Source of the DNA: Candidatus Phycosocius spiralis
GTDB lineage: Bacteria > Pseudomonadota > Alphaproteobacteria > Caulobacterales > Aquidulcibacteraceae
Length of the DNA: 64,000 nt
Direction of reading: 5' to 3'
Assembly (NCBI RefSeq): GCF_030158815.1
Contig: NZ_BPFZ01000010.1
Span: 1-64,000, forward strand
Position 1 is the stretch's first letter, and every line of letters begins with the position of its first letter. The notes under the pieces were generated by a model that was given only the letters and a program-made list of their open reading frames with translations, ran no database searches and had not been told where the DNA came from. The translations under genes were made by a program, and so were the position numbers. Below are positions 8,929-16,440 of the stretch, piece by piece.

Positions 8929-9234
8929 ATGAAGAGATTTGAGATTTGGAAACTTGCTGCGGTCGATCAAATAGAGCAGCTCGTCGTCGTTCTTCAATCA
9001 GAGCGGGTTGATCAAATTAGAAGTATCATTGTCGCACCGCTTCGGCCCGCCCAGGCTAATCTCGAGATCGAAAAACTTATGCCGCAGATCGCCGTCTTGG
9101 GAAAACCTTATGTCGTCTTAACGCCCTTGCTAAGTGCGGTTGACCGCCGGGAACTTGTTGAAAAAATCGACCATGCGGGCGCGTTTGACTATGAAATTAT
9201 GGCCGCACTGGATCGCTTGTTCACCGGCCTCTAA
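8929..9234 (+). CDS. ccdB: CcdB-type toxin (gyrase poison family)
   Basis: The 101-residue CcdB-like protein begins MKRFEIWK and contains the family segments RSIIVAPLRPA (about residues 37-47) and GKPYVVLTPLLSAV (about 63-76). Plasmid F CcdB needs its C-terminal Trp99-Gly100-Ile101 to poison DNA gyrase. Here the end reads LFTGL, so the Trp position is Thr while Gly is kept. Gyrase poisoning may therefore be weak, altered or lost. The pair with ccdA is intact with no stops or frameshifts. It lies downstream of fumC and beside a broken gene, a typical landing place for a chromosomal toxin-antitoxin module. Confidence 0.88.
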   Translation: MKRFEIWKLAAVDQIEQLVVVLQSERVDQIRSIIVAPLRPAQANLEIEKLMPQIAVLGKPYVVLTPLLSAVDRRELVEKIDHAGAFDYEIMAALDRLFTGL

Positions 9235-9236
9235 CC

Positions 9237-9706
9237 CTAAACCCACGCCTCCACCAATTCCTTCAAGATATCCAAGGGCACAAAGCCGCTACCCAGCACG
9301 ATGACGTGGAATGTCTTGATGTCACAGCGGTTACCCAGACGGCGCTGGGCTTCGGCGCGCAGGCGTAAAATCTCCATCTGGCCAATCATATAGGCTGTGG
9401 CTTGGCCAGGCATAACACTATAGCGGTTGATGTCGCCGGTGGCACTTTCAAGATCGCCTGGCTGATTGGCCAAGATGTAATTGATCGCCTGCTCCTTCGG
9501 CCAGCGCTTGGCATGTAGGCCCGTATCGACCACCACACGAATGTCGCGGCGCAGCTTTAGGACTTGTCGGCCATATTCTAGTCAAAATAGCTTTCAAACA
9601 AAGCGTTGAGTGGCGCAGAAGCCTCTTGCGCCGATGCTGGTAAAGCAATGCCGCCATGACCAAGGGTGGCAGATCCAGTGGCTAAACGCGTACGGCGAGA
9701 AATCAT
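9237..9706 (-). pseudogene. DUF885 family protein, internally deleted remnant
   Basis: Reading from 9706, the first 42 codons encode a Tat-like or Sec-like signal segment (MISRRTRLATGSATLG...ALPASAQ) and the start of a mature protein (PLNALFESYFD), then a TAG stop. In a frame shifted by one base, the sequence resumes with EYGRQVLKLRRDIRVVVDTGLHA and runs to 9237. This matches the C-terminal region of DUF885 lipoprotein/peptidase-like proteins, which are normally about 550-600 residues. Some 400 or more central codons are missing. The gene is thus dead through a large internal deletion with a frame change. It is immediately convergent with ccdB, so the toxin-antitoxin insertion and the decay may be linked. 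Confidence 0.8.
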
Positions 9707-9732
9707 GATGGAAGCCTTTCTTTGGGTCGAAG

Positions 9733-10782
9733 CTATAAGTCTGACAGGGCAGCGCGCAGGGCCATTAAATCCAATGGTAATTCGCTTTGAAAGCTCATCC
9801 GCTCACTGGTGGCTGGGTGGGTAAAGGCCAGCATTTCGGCGTGGAGCGCTTGGCGCTTCAACTGCGCCGTCTCTGGCAAAGCCGATTGGAGCGCGCGGGC
9901 GGCTTTGGTATCGCCATAGACCTGATCGCCAATCAAGGGCACACCAAGATGGGCCATGTGGACGCGGATTTGATGGGTGCGTCCGCTTTCTAGGACGCAG
10001 ATCATTTCCGTAGCTGCGGCTCCTGCGTTTCCCTGCAAGCCAATACCAAATCGGGTTACGATTTCATAATTGGTCGCGGCGGTCTTTCCGGCCTTGGCTG
10101 TTTCAGGCACCACCGCCATGCGCTTGCGGTCGCGTGGGTCACGCGCTAGCCGCGCGTCAATGCGGCCTGTTTTGCCCCAAGGGGATTTGGGCTGGCCAAC
10201 GCCAAAGGCCCTGTAACGCCGTGCAATCGTACGATCTTGAAACTGGCGTCCCAAGGAAGACAGCGCAAACTCGCTTTTGCAGACGACCATAACCCCGGAC
10301 GTATCCATATCCAAGCGGTGCACAATGCCAGGCCGCCCCGTCGCACCTACATGTTTTAGGCTTTCCCCCGCATGCCAAAGCACCGCATTGACCAAGGTTC
10401 CCGTCCAATTCCCCGGTGCGGGATGCACCGACAGGCCCGCTGGCTTATCGACCACTAGAACGTGAGCATCTTCATAGAGGATCGACAGGGGGATGTTTTC
10501 GGGCTGGGGTTCTGCGGGTTCTGGCGGAGGAACCAATAGACGATAATGCGCCCCTGCCTTCACTTTCGCAGAAACGTTTAATTCCTTGACCCCATCGCGG
10601 TAGACGCGCGCCGCCTCAATCAGATGCTTCAAACGCGAGCGGGACAAGGCTGGAAATTGCTCGGACAGGAATTTGTCCAACCGCTCCCCGGCGGCCTCTT
10701 GGGGAACCACTACATCGTGGTGATGTGCACCAAGGGTTAAGGCCTCGCCGTCATCTAATTCGCCTAAGTCTTCCTCATCCAT
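9733..10782 (-). CDS. rluD: RluD-type 23S rRNA pseudouridine synthase
   Basis: Isomerises uridines in the helix 69 loop of 23S rRNA to pseudouridine. The 349-residue protein has an S4 RNA-binding domain at about residues 31-75 (GERLDKFLSEQFP) and the RluA-family catalytic core with HRLDMDTSG at about 155-163. The Asp of HRLD (about 158) is the nucleophile. An acidic extension of about 20 residues precedes the S4 domain. It starts 11 bases after the stop of the M28 peptidase gene, so the two are probably co-transcribed. Confidence 0.93.
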   Translation of the reverse strand: MDEEDLGELDDGEALTLGAHHHDVVVPQEAAGERLDKFLSEQFPALSRSRLKHLIEAARVYRDGVKELNVSAKVKAGAHYRLLVPPPEPAEPQPENIPLSILYEDAHVLVVDKPAGLSVHPAPGNWTGTLVNAVLWHAGESLKHVGATGRPGIVHRLDMDTSGVMVVCKSEFALSSLGRQFQDRTIARRYRAFGVGQPKSPWGKTGRIDARLARDPRDRKRMAVVPETAKAGKTAATNYEIVTRFGIGLQGNAGAAATEMICVLESGRTHQIRVHMAHLGVPLIGDQVYGDTKAARALQSALPETAQLKRQALHAEMLAFTHPATSERMSFQSELPLDLMALRAALSDL

Positions 10783-10793
10783 GGCCGGGAAAG

Positions 10794-12173
10794 CTATGGC
10801 GCACGAAAATCAAGCGTCGTCCAACCAGCAAACCAGATTGTCACGGAATAGGCCGCAACGTTCTGGCGCACACTGGCTTTATCGACATTGGCCATAATAT
10901 CATCCGGTGTGTGATGGATCTGGAAATAGCGGCTCGCATCTTGGTTGAGGTCCATGACCGGTACACCCAGAGGCGCTAAAGGGCCAATGTCTGAGTGGCC
11001 TGTTGCTCTGCCCGCGCCGCGCTCGATGCCTAAGGGTGCGAGGGTTGTCGCAATCGCGTCTTGGATCGGTGCAGCCGCCGGACCAAAGCCAAACTCGGCT
11101 TGATAGATTTTACCATCCCCTGAATCGGATTCCGCCGCAAACACATAGCTTGCGGCTTTTTCTTTCAGGTTTTGGGCGTGATAATTGCCACCCAAAAGAC
11201 CCACTTCTTCGGCGCCATACCAGATCACGCGAATCGAGCGCTTAGGCGGGCCAGCAACGTCAATCGCGGTCAAAACCGCGGCAGTCACAATGCCACAACC
11301 AATACCATCATCAAGTGCCCCCGTACCCAAATCCCAGGAATCCAAATGGCAGCCCAAAACCACATATTCATCTGGGCGCTCGGTTCCGCGAATATCTGCG
11401 ATCACATTGCCGGACAGGGCTTCGGGAACTTGGGCCGTCTCAATGTTCATGTGCACGCGCGTTGGGCCTTTGGCAAGGATGGCAGCTAATTGGGTGGCAT
11501 CCGCATTGGCAAGGATCAGAACCGGCAGATTGCCTTGTTCCCCGCGCCGCCCCTGCCCGACATGAACTTCGCGCTGAGATGTGCCAGCCGAGCGTACAAG
11601 ACAGCCAATGGCACCTTTTTCAGAAGCCACCAGCGCACAATTGCGCCGCTTTTCAACCGCCACACCATAGCCGCTACCATCCTTGGTCACGGGCATGATA
11701 TCATCAACAAAGGCGATTTTCCCAGCCAACATATGTGGGCTGGCGGCGCGTAGTGCGGCCATATTGTCAAAGCGTATGACTTCGCCTTCTATGCCGCCAA
11801 CTGGGGTAGACGGGCTGCCACCTGGGGCATGAACTTCCAACCTTTGTGCGTGTGGTCCTAAAATTTGCGCCGATTCAGACACCCTCGACCAAGCGGTCAT
11901 TGTAAAGGGCTCAACGCGAACGTTCTTAAAGCCCTCTTTGGTAAGCCGCTCCACCGCCCAAGCCCGCGCGCGCGCTTCTGCCTCTGTCCCAGCTAAACGA
12001 GGCCCAATGTCGGTTGTAAGATCGGCGGTGATGGTCATAGCGCGCTCATCCTTCATCGCGGCGGCGATTAAGGCTTTAGCGGGCGGAACGGGAATTACAG
12101 GCTTGGCTAAAGCGAGCGCGGGGAGCGCAAGACTTAAAGAGATCAAGGCAATCATTTTATCGGTGCGCATCAC
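10794..12173 (-). CDS. Exported M28 family metallopeptidase
   Basis: The 459-residue zinc aminopeptidase or carboxypeptidase of family M28 resembles the plasma carboxypeptidase Q group. A signal peptide occupies about residues 1-23 (ALALA before KPV). A protease-associated domain is inserted at about 110-250. The zinc ligands are visible: His276 and Asp278 (GCHLDSWDLG), Asp288/289 (GALDDG), Glu322-323 (GAEEVG), a later Asp in GHSDIGPL and His in IHHTPDD near the end. It probably works in the periplasm, releasing amino acids from peptides. It is followed closely by rluD. Confidence 0.9.
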   Translation of the reverse strand: MMRTDKMIALISLSLALPALALAKPVIPVPPAKALIAAAMKDERAMTITADLTTDIGPRLAGTEAEARARAWAVERLTKEGFKNVRVEPFTMTAWSRVSESAQILGPHAQRLEVHAPGGSPSTPVGGIEGEVIRFDNMAALRAASPHMLAGKIAFVDDIMPVTKDGSGYGVAVEKRRNCALVASEKGAIGCLVRSAGTSQREVHVGQGRRGEQGNLPVLILANADATQLAAILAKGPTRVHMNIETAQVPEALSGNVIADIRGTERPDEYVVLGCHLDSWDLGTGALDDGIGCGIVTAAVLTAIDVAGPPKRSIRVIWYGAEEVGLLGGNYHAQNLKEKAASYVFAAESDSGDGKIYQAEFGFGPAAAPIQDAIATTLAPLGIERGAGRATGHSDIGPLAPLGVPVMDLNQDASRYFQIHHTPDDIMANVDKASVRQNVAAYSVTIWFAGWTTLDFRAP

Positions 12174-12264
12174 TACCCCATATCGCGATCATTAGGCCAC
12201 TTAGGCCTGACCCCAACATGGATGCAAGATTTTTTCCAGCGAGCAGTTCACTGCGCTTGAAAAG

Positions 12265-12711
12265 CTAGTTCAAAGCGATTGCCTGACGGTTCAGGCCGGG
12301 CTTGAGGATGAAGCGCGTTGATTCTGGCTTAGGCGGTCCAAGATTGGCTTTGGCATTATTAGAAAAGGCATAAGGCTCACTTGGGATCCCGATCAGATTG
12401 GTGTCAAGCTTTTGATTGCCATTGGTATCGCGAAACGCCCGCACGTAGCACACCTCCCCCGCCAGACGATCTGGGAATTTCAGCGTGACTTGCGGCCCCA
12501 ATACGGGTTCAACTAGCCCAATGGGCGCGCTTTTGTTGCCCCTATCTTCACAAACCAATTGCGCAAAAACGCGCCCTTTTTGTTGGGAAAAGCCGCTAAA
12601 AATAAATTCAACACGTGCAGGTTCAGGGGCTGGGTTGGCCCATACTACAGGCACAAATACCAAAGAGGCTAGAAGGGAAATCCTAGAGAGAGGTACGAAA
12701 AAAGAACGCAT
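12265..12711 (-). CDS. Exported DUF2141-type protein
   Basis: The 148-residue protein has a signal peptide (about residues 1-25, cleavage near VWA-NPAP) and the small beta-rich DUF2141 domain. The typical pattern includes GRVFAQLVCEDRG, CYVRAFRDTNGNQKLDTNLIGIPSEPYAFSNNA and a short C-terminal strand. The DTNGNQKLDTN loop looks like a metal-binding turn. It is predicted to be periplasmic. The ATG at 12711 is chosen because AAGGA lies 7 bases upstream; the ATG at 12717 would sit on top of it. The domain has no established biochemical role that I can state. It is not obviously in an operon. Confidence 0.75.
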   Translation of the reverse strand: MRSFFVPLSRISLLASLVFVPVVWANPAPEPARVEFIFSGFSQQKGRVFAQLVCEDRGNKSAPIGLVEPVLGPQVTLKFPDRLAGEVCYVRAFRDTNGNQKLDTNLIGIPSEPYAFSNNAKANLGPPKPESTRFILKPGLNRQAIALN

Positions 12712-12762
12712 GACCATATCCTTGAACAATCATTGGACGACAAAGGGTTTCCGGCCAATCCA

Positions 12763-13365
12763 TTAGCCAAACAAAAATGCATACATGGTCCGTCCGGGAA
12801 TAAATGTAAAAGCGCCTGCGATACAAAGTCCCCAATAAAGCCCGCGCATGGTCTTAAGATGGTTCTCGATATTGCCTTGGCGCGCATACCAAATGGCGCG
12901 TGGCAGGCTGATCATCGTCCAGATCGACAAAATATGGATCAAACCGAACTGGCCCAGCATGGGGGCAAAGCTCTTGATAAAAAAGCTCGACAATGCGGTG
13001 GTCACCATAGCGACGGCCCAAACCCGCCCCATCGCCTTATGGCCCGGCGTGCCCTTTGGCCCATAAAGAACGATACCGCCTAGAAGAAGCGCACTGGTCG
13101 CGCCGGTTATATGGACCATAGTGACCCAAGGCAGGCGGGCAAACACGCTAAAATCGGGCGCTTTGATCGCATAGCTTTGGCTGAAAATCCAAGCCCAGAC
13201 ACCGGGGCCAAAAAAAGAAAGCGCGACGATGACGACCCCGATACCAAAGGCTGGACCGACAAATGGGTGGATGAGCTGAATGAGCCGTGCCCAAGGCGCT
13301 GGCGAAGAACCTGCGGATGGGGTGGTTTGGGTGTCAGAAAATTGGGTCACGTATTGGGTCTCCAA
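12763..13365 (-). CDS. DUF2306 membrane protein
   Basis: The 200-residue integral membrane protein has about four to five helices. DUF2306 features are HITGATSALLLGGIVLYGP (about residues 85-103), GHKAMGRVW, GLIHILSIWT and HLKTMRGLYWGLCIAGAFTFIPGR. The conserved His residues in several helices resemble haem or redox membrane proteins, but no function is proven. It is divergent from a membrane-anchored LytTR regulator with only about 100 bases between their starts. In several bacteria, LytTR-type regulators sit beside small membrane proteins they control. Confidence 0.75.
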   Translation of the reverse strand: METQYVTQFSDTQTTPSAGSSPAPWARLIQLIHPFVGPAFGIGVVIVALSFFGPGVWAWIFSQSYAIKAPDFSVFARLPWVTMVHITGATSALLLGGIVLYGPKGTPGHKAMGRVWAVAMVTTALSSFFIKSFAPMLGQFGLIHILSIWTMISLPRAIWYARQGNIENHLKTMRGLYWGLCIAGAFTFIPGRTMYAFLFG

Positions 13366-13469
13366 GGCTTGTTTTGCCTGATGTAGTCAGGGCTTGGCGG
13401 TTGGCGTAGGATGTCGTTAGAACCATCATTCCTTGGACGCACGCCTCATTACGTGGAGAAACTGGCTTT

Positions 13470-14282
13470 ATGCGCGAACCACCAAGCCGCGCCATTGACG
13501 ACGCGCCAATCACCAGCGGATCGCCGTTTTCACTCAGTTTTGAGACTGTGCGCGGCTATGGAATTGCCGGTGCCTTAGCCTGTGTACTGGCAGTTTCAGG
13601 TGCGTTTGAGACAAGCGAGTTGCCGCTTTGGATGCGCTTTGCCTATTGGGTGCCGGTGATGATGGCCGGGGCAGTGATTGGCGGTTTGATCAGCTGGAAA
13701 CTGATCGCCATTGAGCGGTGGGCGCGCTCCCCATTTTTAACGTGGGCAGTTTTGAGTGTTTTAGTGGCCATCCCCATGACCCTAGTGGTGTGGGCCATTA
13801 CGGGCATGGCATTTCAAGGCTCCTTAAAGCTGCAACGCCTGCCTAATTTCATTGTGCCCGTAACCCTGATTTCAGCCTTTATGGCCGGCGTTATCAGCTT
13901 CACCCATCAAGCCCCGCGGGAAACCCATGCAAGATCTGACCACGCCGATGGCCCTATTAACACCAATTCCGTCCGCTTTTTGGAGCGCCTACCCATGGCG
14001 CTGCGCGGTGCCACACTTTATGCGGTGTCGAGTGAAGATCATTATCTGCGCATCCATAGCTCACGCGGGAGTGATTTGATCTTGATGCGCCTCAGCGATG
14101 CGATTTTAGAGCTTGAAGGAATTGAAGGCGCGCAAGTGCATCGCTCTTGGTGGGTTGCGCGAAATGCCATCACCAGCGTTGAGCGCAGCGACGGTAGAGC
14201 CACCTTCACCCTACCCAACGGCATCCAAGCCCCCGTCAGCCGCACCTATGCAAAGGCCCTGCGCGAGATGGGTTGGTATTAG
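13470..14282 (+). CDS. Membrane-anchored LytTR transcriptional regulator
   Basis: The 270-residue protein has four hydrophobic helices in about residues 25-155 and a cytoplasmic LytTR DNA-binding domain at about 170-265. Domain marks are ATLYAVSSEDHYLRIHS near 178-194, QVHRSWWVARNAI near 222-234 and the ending NGIQAPVSRTYAKALR. LytTR domains bind direct repeats with a beta fold instead of a helix-turn-helix. A membrane-fused LytTR without a receiver domain may sense a membrane or periplasmic signal. The divergent DUF2306 gene is the most likely target, by position only. Confidence 0.85.
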   Translation: MREPPSRAIDDAPITSGSPFSLSFETVRGYGIAGALACVLAVSGAFETSELPLWMRFAYWVPVMMAGAVIGGLISWKLIAIERWARSPFLTWAVLSVLVAIPMTLVVWAITGMAFQGSLKLQRLPNFIVPVTLISAFMAGVISFTHQAPRETHARSDHADGPINTNSVRFLERLPMALRGATLYAVSSEDHYLRIHSSRGSDLILMRLSDAILELEGIEGAQVHRSWWVARNAITSVERSDGRATFTLPNGIQAPVSRTYAKALREMGWY

Positions 14283-14291
14283 GGGTGGCGC

Positions 14292-14675
14292 TTATGCCGC
14301 TAAAGGATAGGCCTTGACCAAGAAGGATACCGGGATGCCCCATTTGGCGGAAATCGTGCGGATCATCGACAGGCTAAGGGCGCGCTTGCGGTTGAGTGTT
14401 TCACTTGCGCGGCTGGGTGAGCCCAAAATCGCTGCTAAATCAGACTGCTGATAGCCGTTCAAATCCATGTGTGCGATCAAAGCTTCAATCGGATCAAGGG
14501 GTAAAGTCGGCCAAACTTGAGCTTCATAGGCTTGCACAAGGATCGCCAAAGCTTCCAATTCATCGCCCTCTGGCGTGCCATAGCTCGCCGCCCACAACGC
14601 GTCAATGCGCGCCAAGGCTTGCTCATAATCGGCTTTGGTTCGTACAGGCCTTAACACAGCACCCTGGGTCATCAT
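14292..14675 (-). CDS. higA: HigA-type antitoxin
   Basis: The 127-residue antitoxin has a C-terminal helix-turn-helix (QSDLAAILGSPSRASETLNRKRALSLSMIRTI, split here as two adjoining motifs at about residues 79-98 and 99-110) of the Xre type. The N-terminal half is acidic, as in the HigA group found downstream of HigB. GAGG about 6 bases before the double ATG near 14675 supports this start rather than the longer frame. It begins 7 bases after the higB stop. It would neutralise HigB and repress the operon, probably through the palindrome at 14998-15012. Confidence 0.88.
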   Translation of the reverse strand: MMTQGAVLRPVRTKADYEQALARIDALWAASYGTPEGDELEALAILVQAYEAQVWPTLPLDPIEALIAHMDLNGYQQSDLAAILGSPSRASETLNRKRALSLSMIRTISAKWGIPVSFLVKAYPLAA

Positions 14676-14682
14676 TTCAACC

Positions 14683-14985
14683 TCAAAACTGCGACACCGT
14701 CGCCGCATCAATCTTATCATAAGCGGCGTGGGTGCCGACGAAATTCACAAACGCGATCCCACAGGACCAATTAAACGCCATAATCACCAAAAACTGGCCA
14801 CCTGCCACTTCAAACCGAAACCGATCCCCCGTGACTTGCTTGGCTTTGGACACTTGGGCCACCACATCCGCAAGGCTTTGCCAATGCGCGGCCTCCACCA
14901 AACCGATTAAATAGTGCAAACTGGAACGCGCATTTGGATGCGCCATCCCAATTTCCAACAATGACTTTCGTGCGATCAATCGCAT
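14683..14985 (-). CDS. higB: HigB-type mRNA interferase toxin
   Basis: The 100-residue RelE/HigB-superfamily toxin begins MRLIARKSLLE and ends with the diagnostic VGTHAAYDKIDA (about residues 82-94). The central strand DRFRFEVAGGQFLVIMAF (about 54-71) corresponds to the R.vFni.GN.yRL. core, though the usual Asn and Arg there are replaced by Gly-Gly and Val. HigB toxins cleave mRNA on ribosomes. The toxin-first order matches higBA operons. The substitutions in the core could reduce activity. No frameshift or stop is seen, so the pair looks functional. Confidence 0.88.
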   Translation of the reverse strand: MRLIARKSLLEIGMAHPNARSSLHYLIGLVEAAHWQSLADVVAQVSKAKQVTGDRFRFEVAGGQFLVIMAFNWSCGIAFVNFVGTHAAYDKIDAATVSQF

Positions 14986-14997
14986 GGATACCCACTA

Positions 14998-15012
14998 TTC
15001 CCAAATTGGGAA
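14998..15012. promoter_or_regulatory. Palindromic operator upstream of higBA
   Basis: TTCCCAA-A-TTGGGAA is a perfect 7+1+7 inverted repeat, 13 bases before the higB start codon. Antitoxin repressors of the HigA type bind such palindromes over their own promoter. The symmetry is seen directly; the binding is inferred. Confidence 0.65.
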
Positions 15013-15139
15013 ATTTGTCAAGCCGGATGCGGAGATTTGTAGGACCTGCATATCTTAGTTACACAACAGTGAGCTGGACCAAGGGTGCATACATGGCCCT
15101 GCCCGACTTCCTTATGACATAGATCAAAGTAACAAGGTT

Positions 15140-15159
15140 GCATTCCAGCCATGGAATGC
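15140..15159. repeat. Perfect hairpin-forming inverted repeat
   Basis: GCATTCCA and TGGAATGC form a perfect 8-base stem around a 4-base GCCA loop. No T-run follows on either side, so an intrinsic terminator is not clear. It could be a protein-binding palindrome or the stem of a small transcript. Confidence 0.4.
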
Positions 15160-15301
15160 ACCACGTTGCGACCACACGCCTAAGCTTGGTAGACAAGCCC
15201 ATAGTCGTTGCATTCTCAACCGAAACGCGTTGTACCGATAGGAGTAGGCTTCGACTAAAAATTGTTTCCGATGAGCAGTTCAAGTGGAATGAAGGCGCAC
15301 T

Positions 15302-15655
15302 TTAACCGGCGATCAAAGACGGATAAATAAAAGCAAGCGTGAATCGGCCGATAAAAATAAGTGTAAGCAAAGGGAACATCCATTTAACAAAGATTTTTTC
15401 TGGGGTTAAAATATTGTGTTCTCGGTCTTCACCGTTTTGTTCTGCTGCGATAATATACTTAAGTGCTCTGGGACGGTGAATAAACAACACATAGAGATAT
15501 ATAAGCACCATAGGAGGTAAATGGCTTAGAGTGGCTGGTTCTGGTTCCCCTACCGATATGCTAAGAAGTAAGAAAAAAGGACTTAGGAGAGAAATAATTA
15601 TGTAAATTACAGGTACTGTAATAAACATGAAGGTCTTTTGCTCAAACATCTTCAT
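15302..15655 (-). CDS. Small membrane protein, possible immunity partner
   Basis: The 117-residue protein has three hydrophobic stretches, at about residues 9-34 and 42-60 and near 88-112, with a charged middle loop (EQNGEDREHN). I recognise no family. A very strong ribosome site (GGAGGGGGA) precedes the ATG. It lies 112 bases downstream of, and in the same direction as, a double-glycine-leader protein gene. Base composition is AT-rich compared with neighbours. Immunity proteins of bacteriocins are often small, multi-pass and encoded right after the toxin, so an immunity role is a reasonable guess but not shown. Confidence 0.6.
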   Translation of the reverse strand: MKMFEQKTFMFITVPVIYIIISLLSPFFLLLSISVGEPEPATLSHLPPMVLIYLYVLFIHRPRALKYIIAAEQNGEDREHNILTPEKIFVKWMFPLLTLIFIGRFTLAFIYPSLIAG

Positions 15656-15767
15656 AAAAGTCCCCCTCCATTCCTTAAGAACTTTTTAAATCTATTGAAC
15701 GAAACAACGAAGGTTTTATACTAGCGTAAAGATCCTAAGGATAAGAATCTCATCCGTCAATCCGGGT

Positions 15768-16235
15768 TCACCAATAATAACCACGGGAAGCGCCCACGCC
15801 AATAAGACCAACCACTCCGATCGTCGACATACGCGCGGCCTCTGTCGCAACAAACAATCGGGCAAACTGCGCGACTGTCATGCCTGCTTTGATTTGTGGA
15901 ATTATAATCGAGACATTGTAACCTACGGCTGCTGTAAGGGCACAAGCCCACTCGAATTCTTCTCGACTGGACCCATCGCCATCCAAATCTCGACCTTGCA
16001 TGGCTTCCCAAACTGCAATGGCAGCCTTTTGGAAATCAATTCTTTCTATTCGTTGACCGTTTTGGTTTAATGGAACCCACGTTTCTGTGAGGGCTGGTTC
16101 TTGATAATCATTGAAGGGTAGGTTCCTCCACATGTTGCCCCCACCGTTTAACGTCCGTCTGGCAGTCACTGTGATACGGTCCACGTCCATACCCCCACTC
16201 ACAAACTCCAACTCCTCCATCGTCAATGCACGCAT
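15768..16235 (-). CDS. Double-glycine-leader secreted protein, bacteriocin-like
   Basis: The 155-residue protein begins MRALTMEELEFVSGG. This matches the double-glycine leader consensus (L..EEL..VSGG), which is cut by C39-peptidase ABC exporters after the second Gly (residue 15). The mature part has VDRITVTARR at about 18-27, an EF-hand-like loop DLDGDGSSREEF at 83-94, and a hydrophobic Gly/Ala/Ile-rich second half (about 98-150) ending GYYW. It has one Cys, so no disulfide pair. GGGAG precedes the ATG. A small membrane protein follows, but no exporter or peptidase gene is in the window. It may be a class II bacteriocin-like or contact-dependent effector; other GG-leader secreted proteins are possible. 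Confidence 0.65.
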   Translation of the reverse strand: MRALTMEELEFVSGGMDVDRITVTARRTLNGGGNMWRNLPFNDYQEPALTETWVPLNQNGQRIERIDFQKAAIAVWEAMQGRDLDGDGSSREEFEWACALTAAVGYNVSIIIPQIKAGMTVAQFARLFVATEAARMSTIGVVGLIGVGASRGYYW

Positions 16236-16322
16236 AATCCAATCTCCCTGTCCGGTTTTACCTGCCAGACCGCCTCAGTGCGACTGACTTCCCCATAGCA
16301 CATATACGAAGTTGACAGAGCC

Positions 16323-16333
16323 GGGGGGGGGGG
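16323..16333. repeat. Run of 11 G (homopolymer tract)
   Basis: Eleven consecutive G bases lie about 90 bases upstream of the double-glycine-leader gene, reading as poly-C on its coding strand. Such tracts slip during replication and can switch promoter spacing. They are also prone to sequencing error. Confidence 0.6.
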
Positions 16334-16440
16334 ATGTCAAGTAGGAAAAGAACGTCTGTGTGATTTTTCTGTGAAGGCGTATCGCGGTTAGATTTGCAGG
16401 GCATCGGCCTATGCGCTAGCGGGAAATTTGAACCCACCCC

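Larger units (their letters stand above)
14986..15301. other. Intergenic stretch with operator and hairpin, no gene
   Basis: This 316-base stretch lies between higB and the accessory membrane-protein gene. It holds the higBA operator-like palindrome (14998-15012) and a perfect hairpin (15140-15159). The remaining open frames look like chance, with no family resemblance or ribosome site. Confidence 0.5.

Noticed and set aside
15059-15283. 74-codon minus-strand frame in the accessory patch
   Set aside because: No ribosome site, no family resemblance and an unordered composition. It overlaps a perfect hairpin, so it is probably not a gene.
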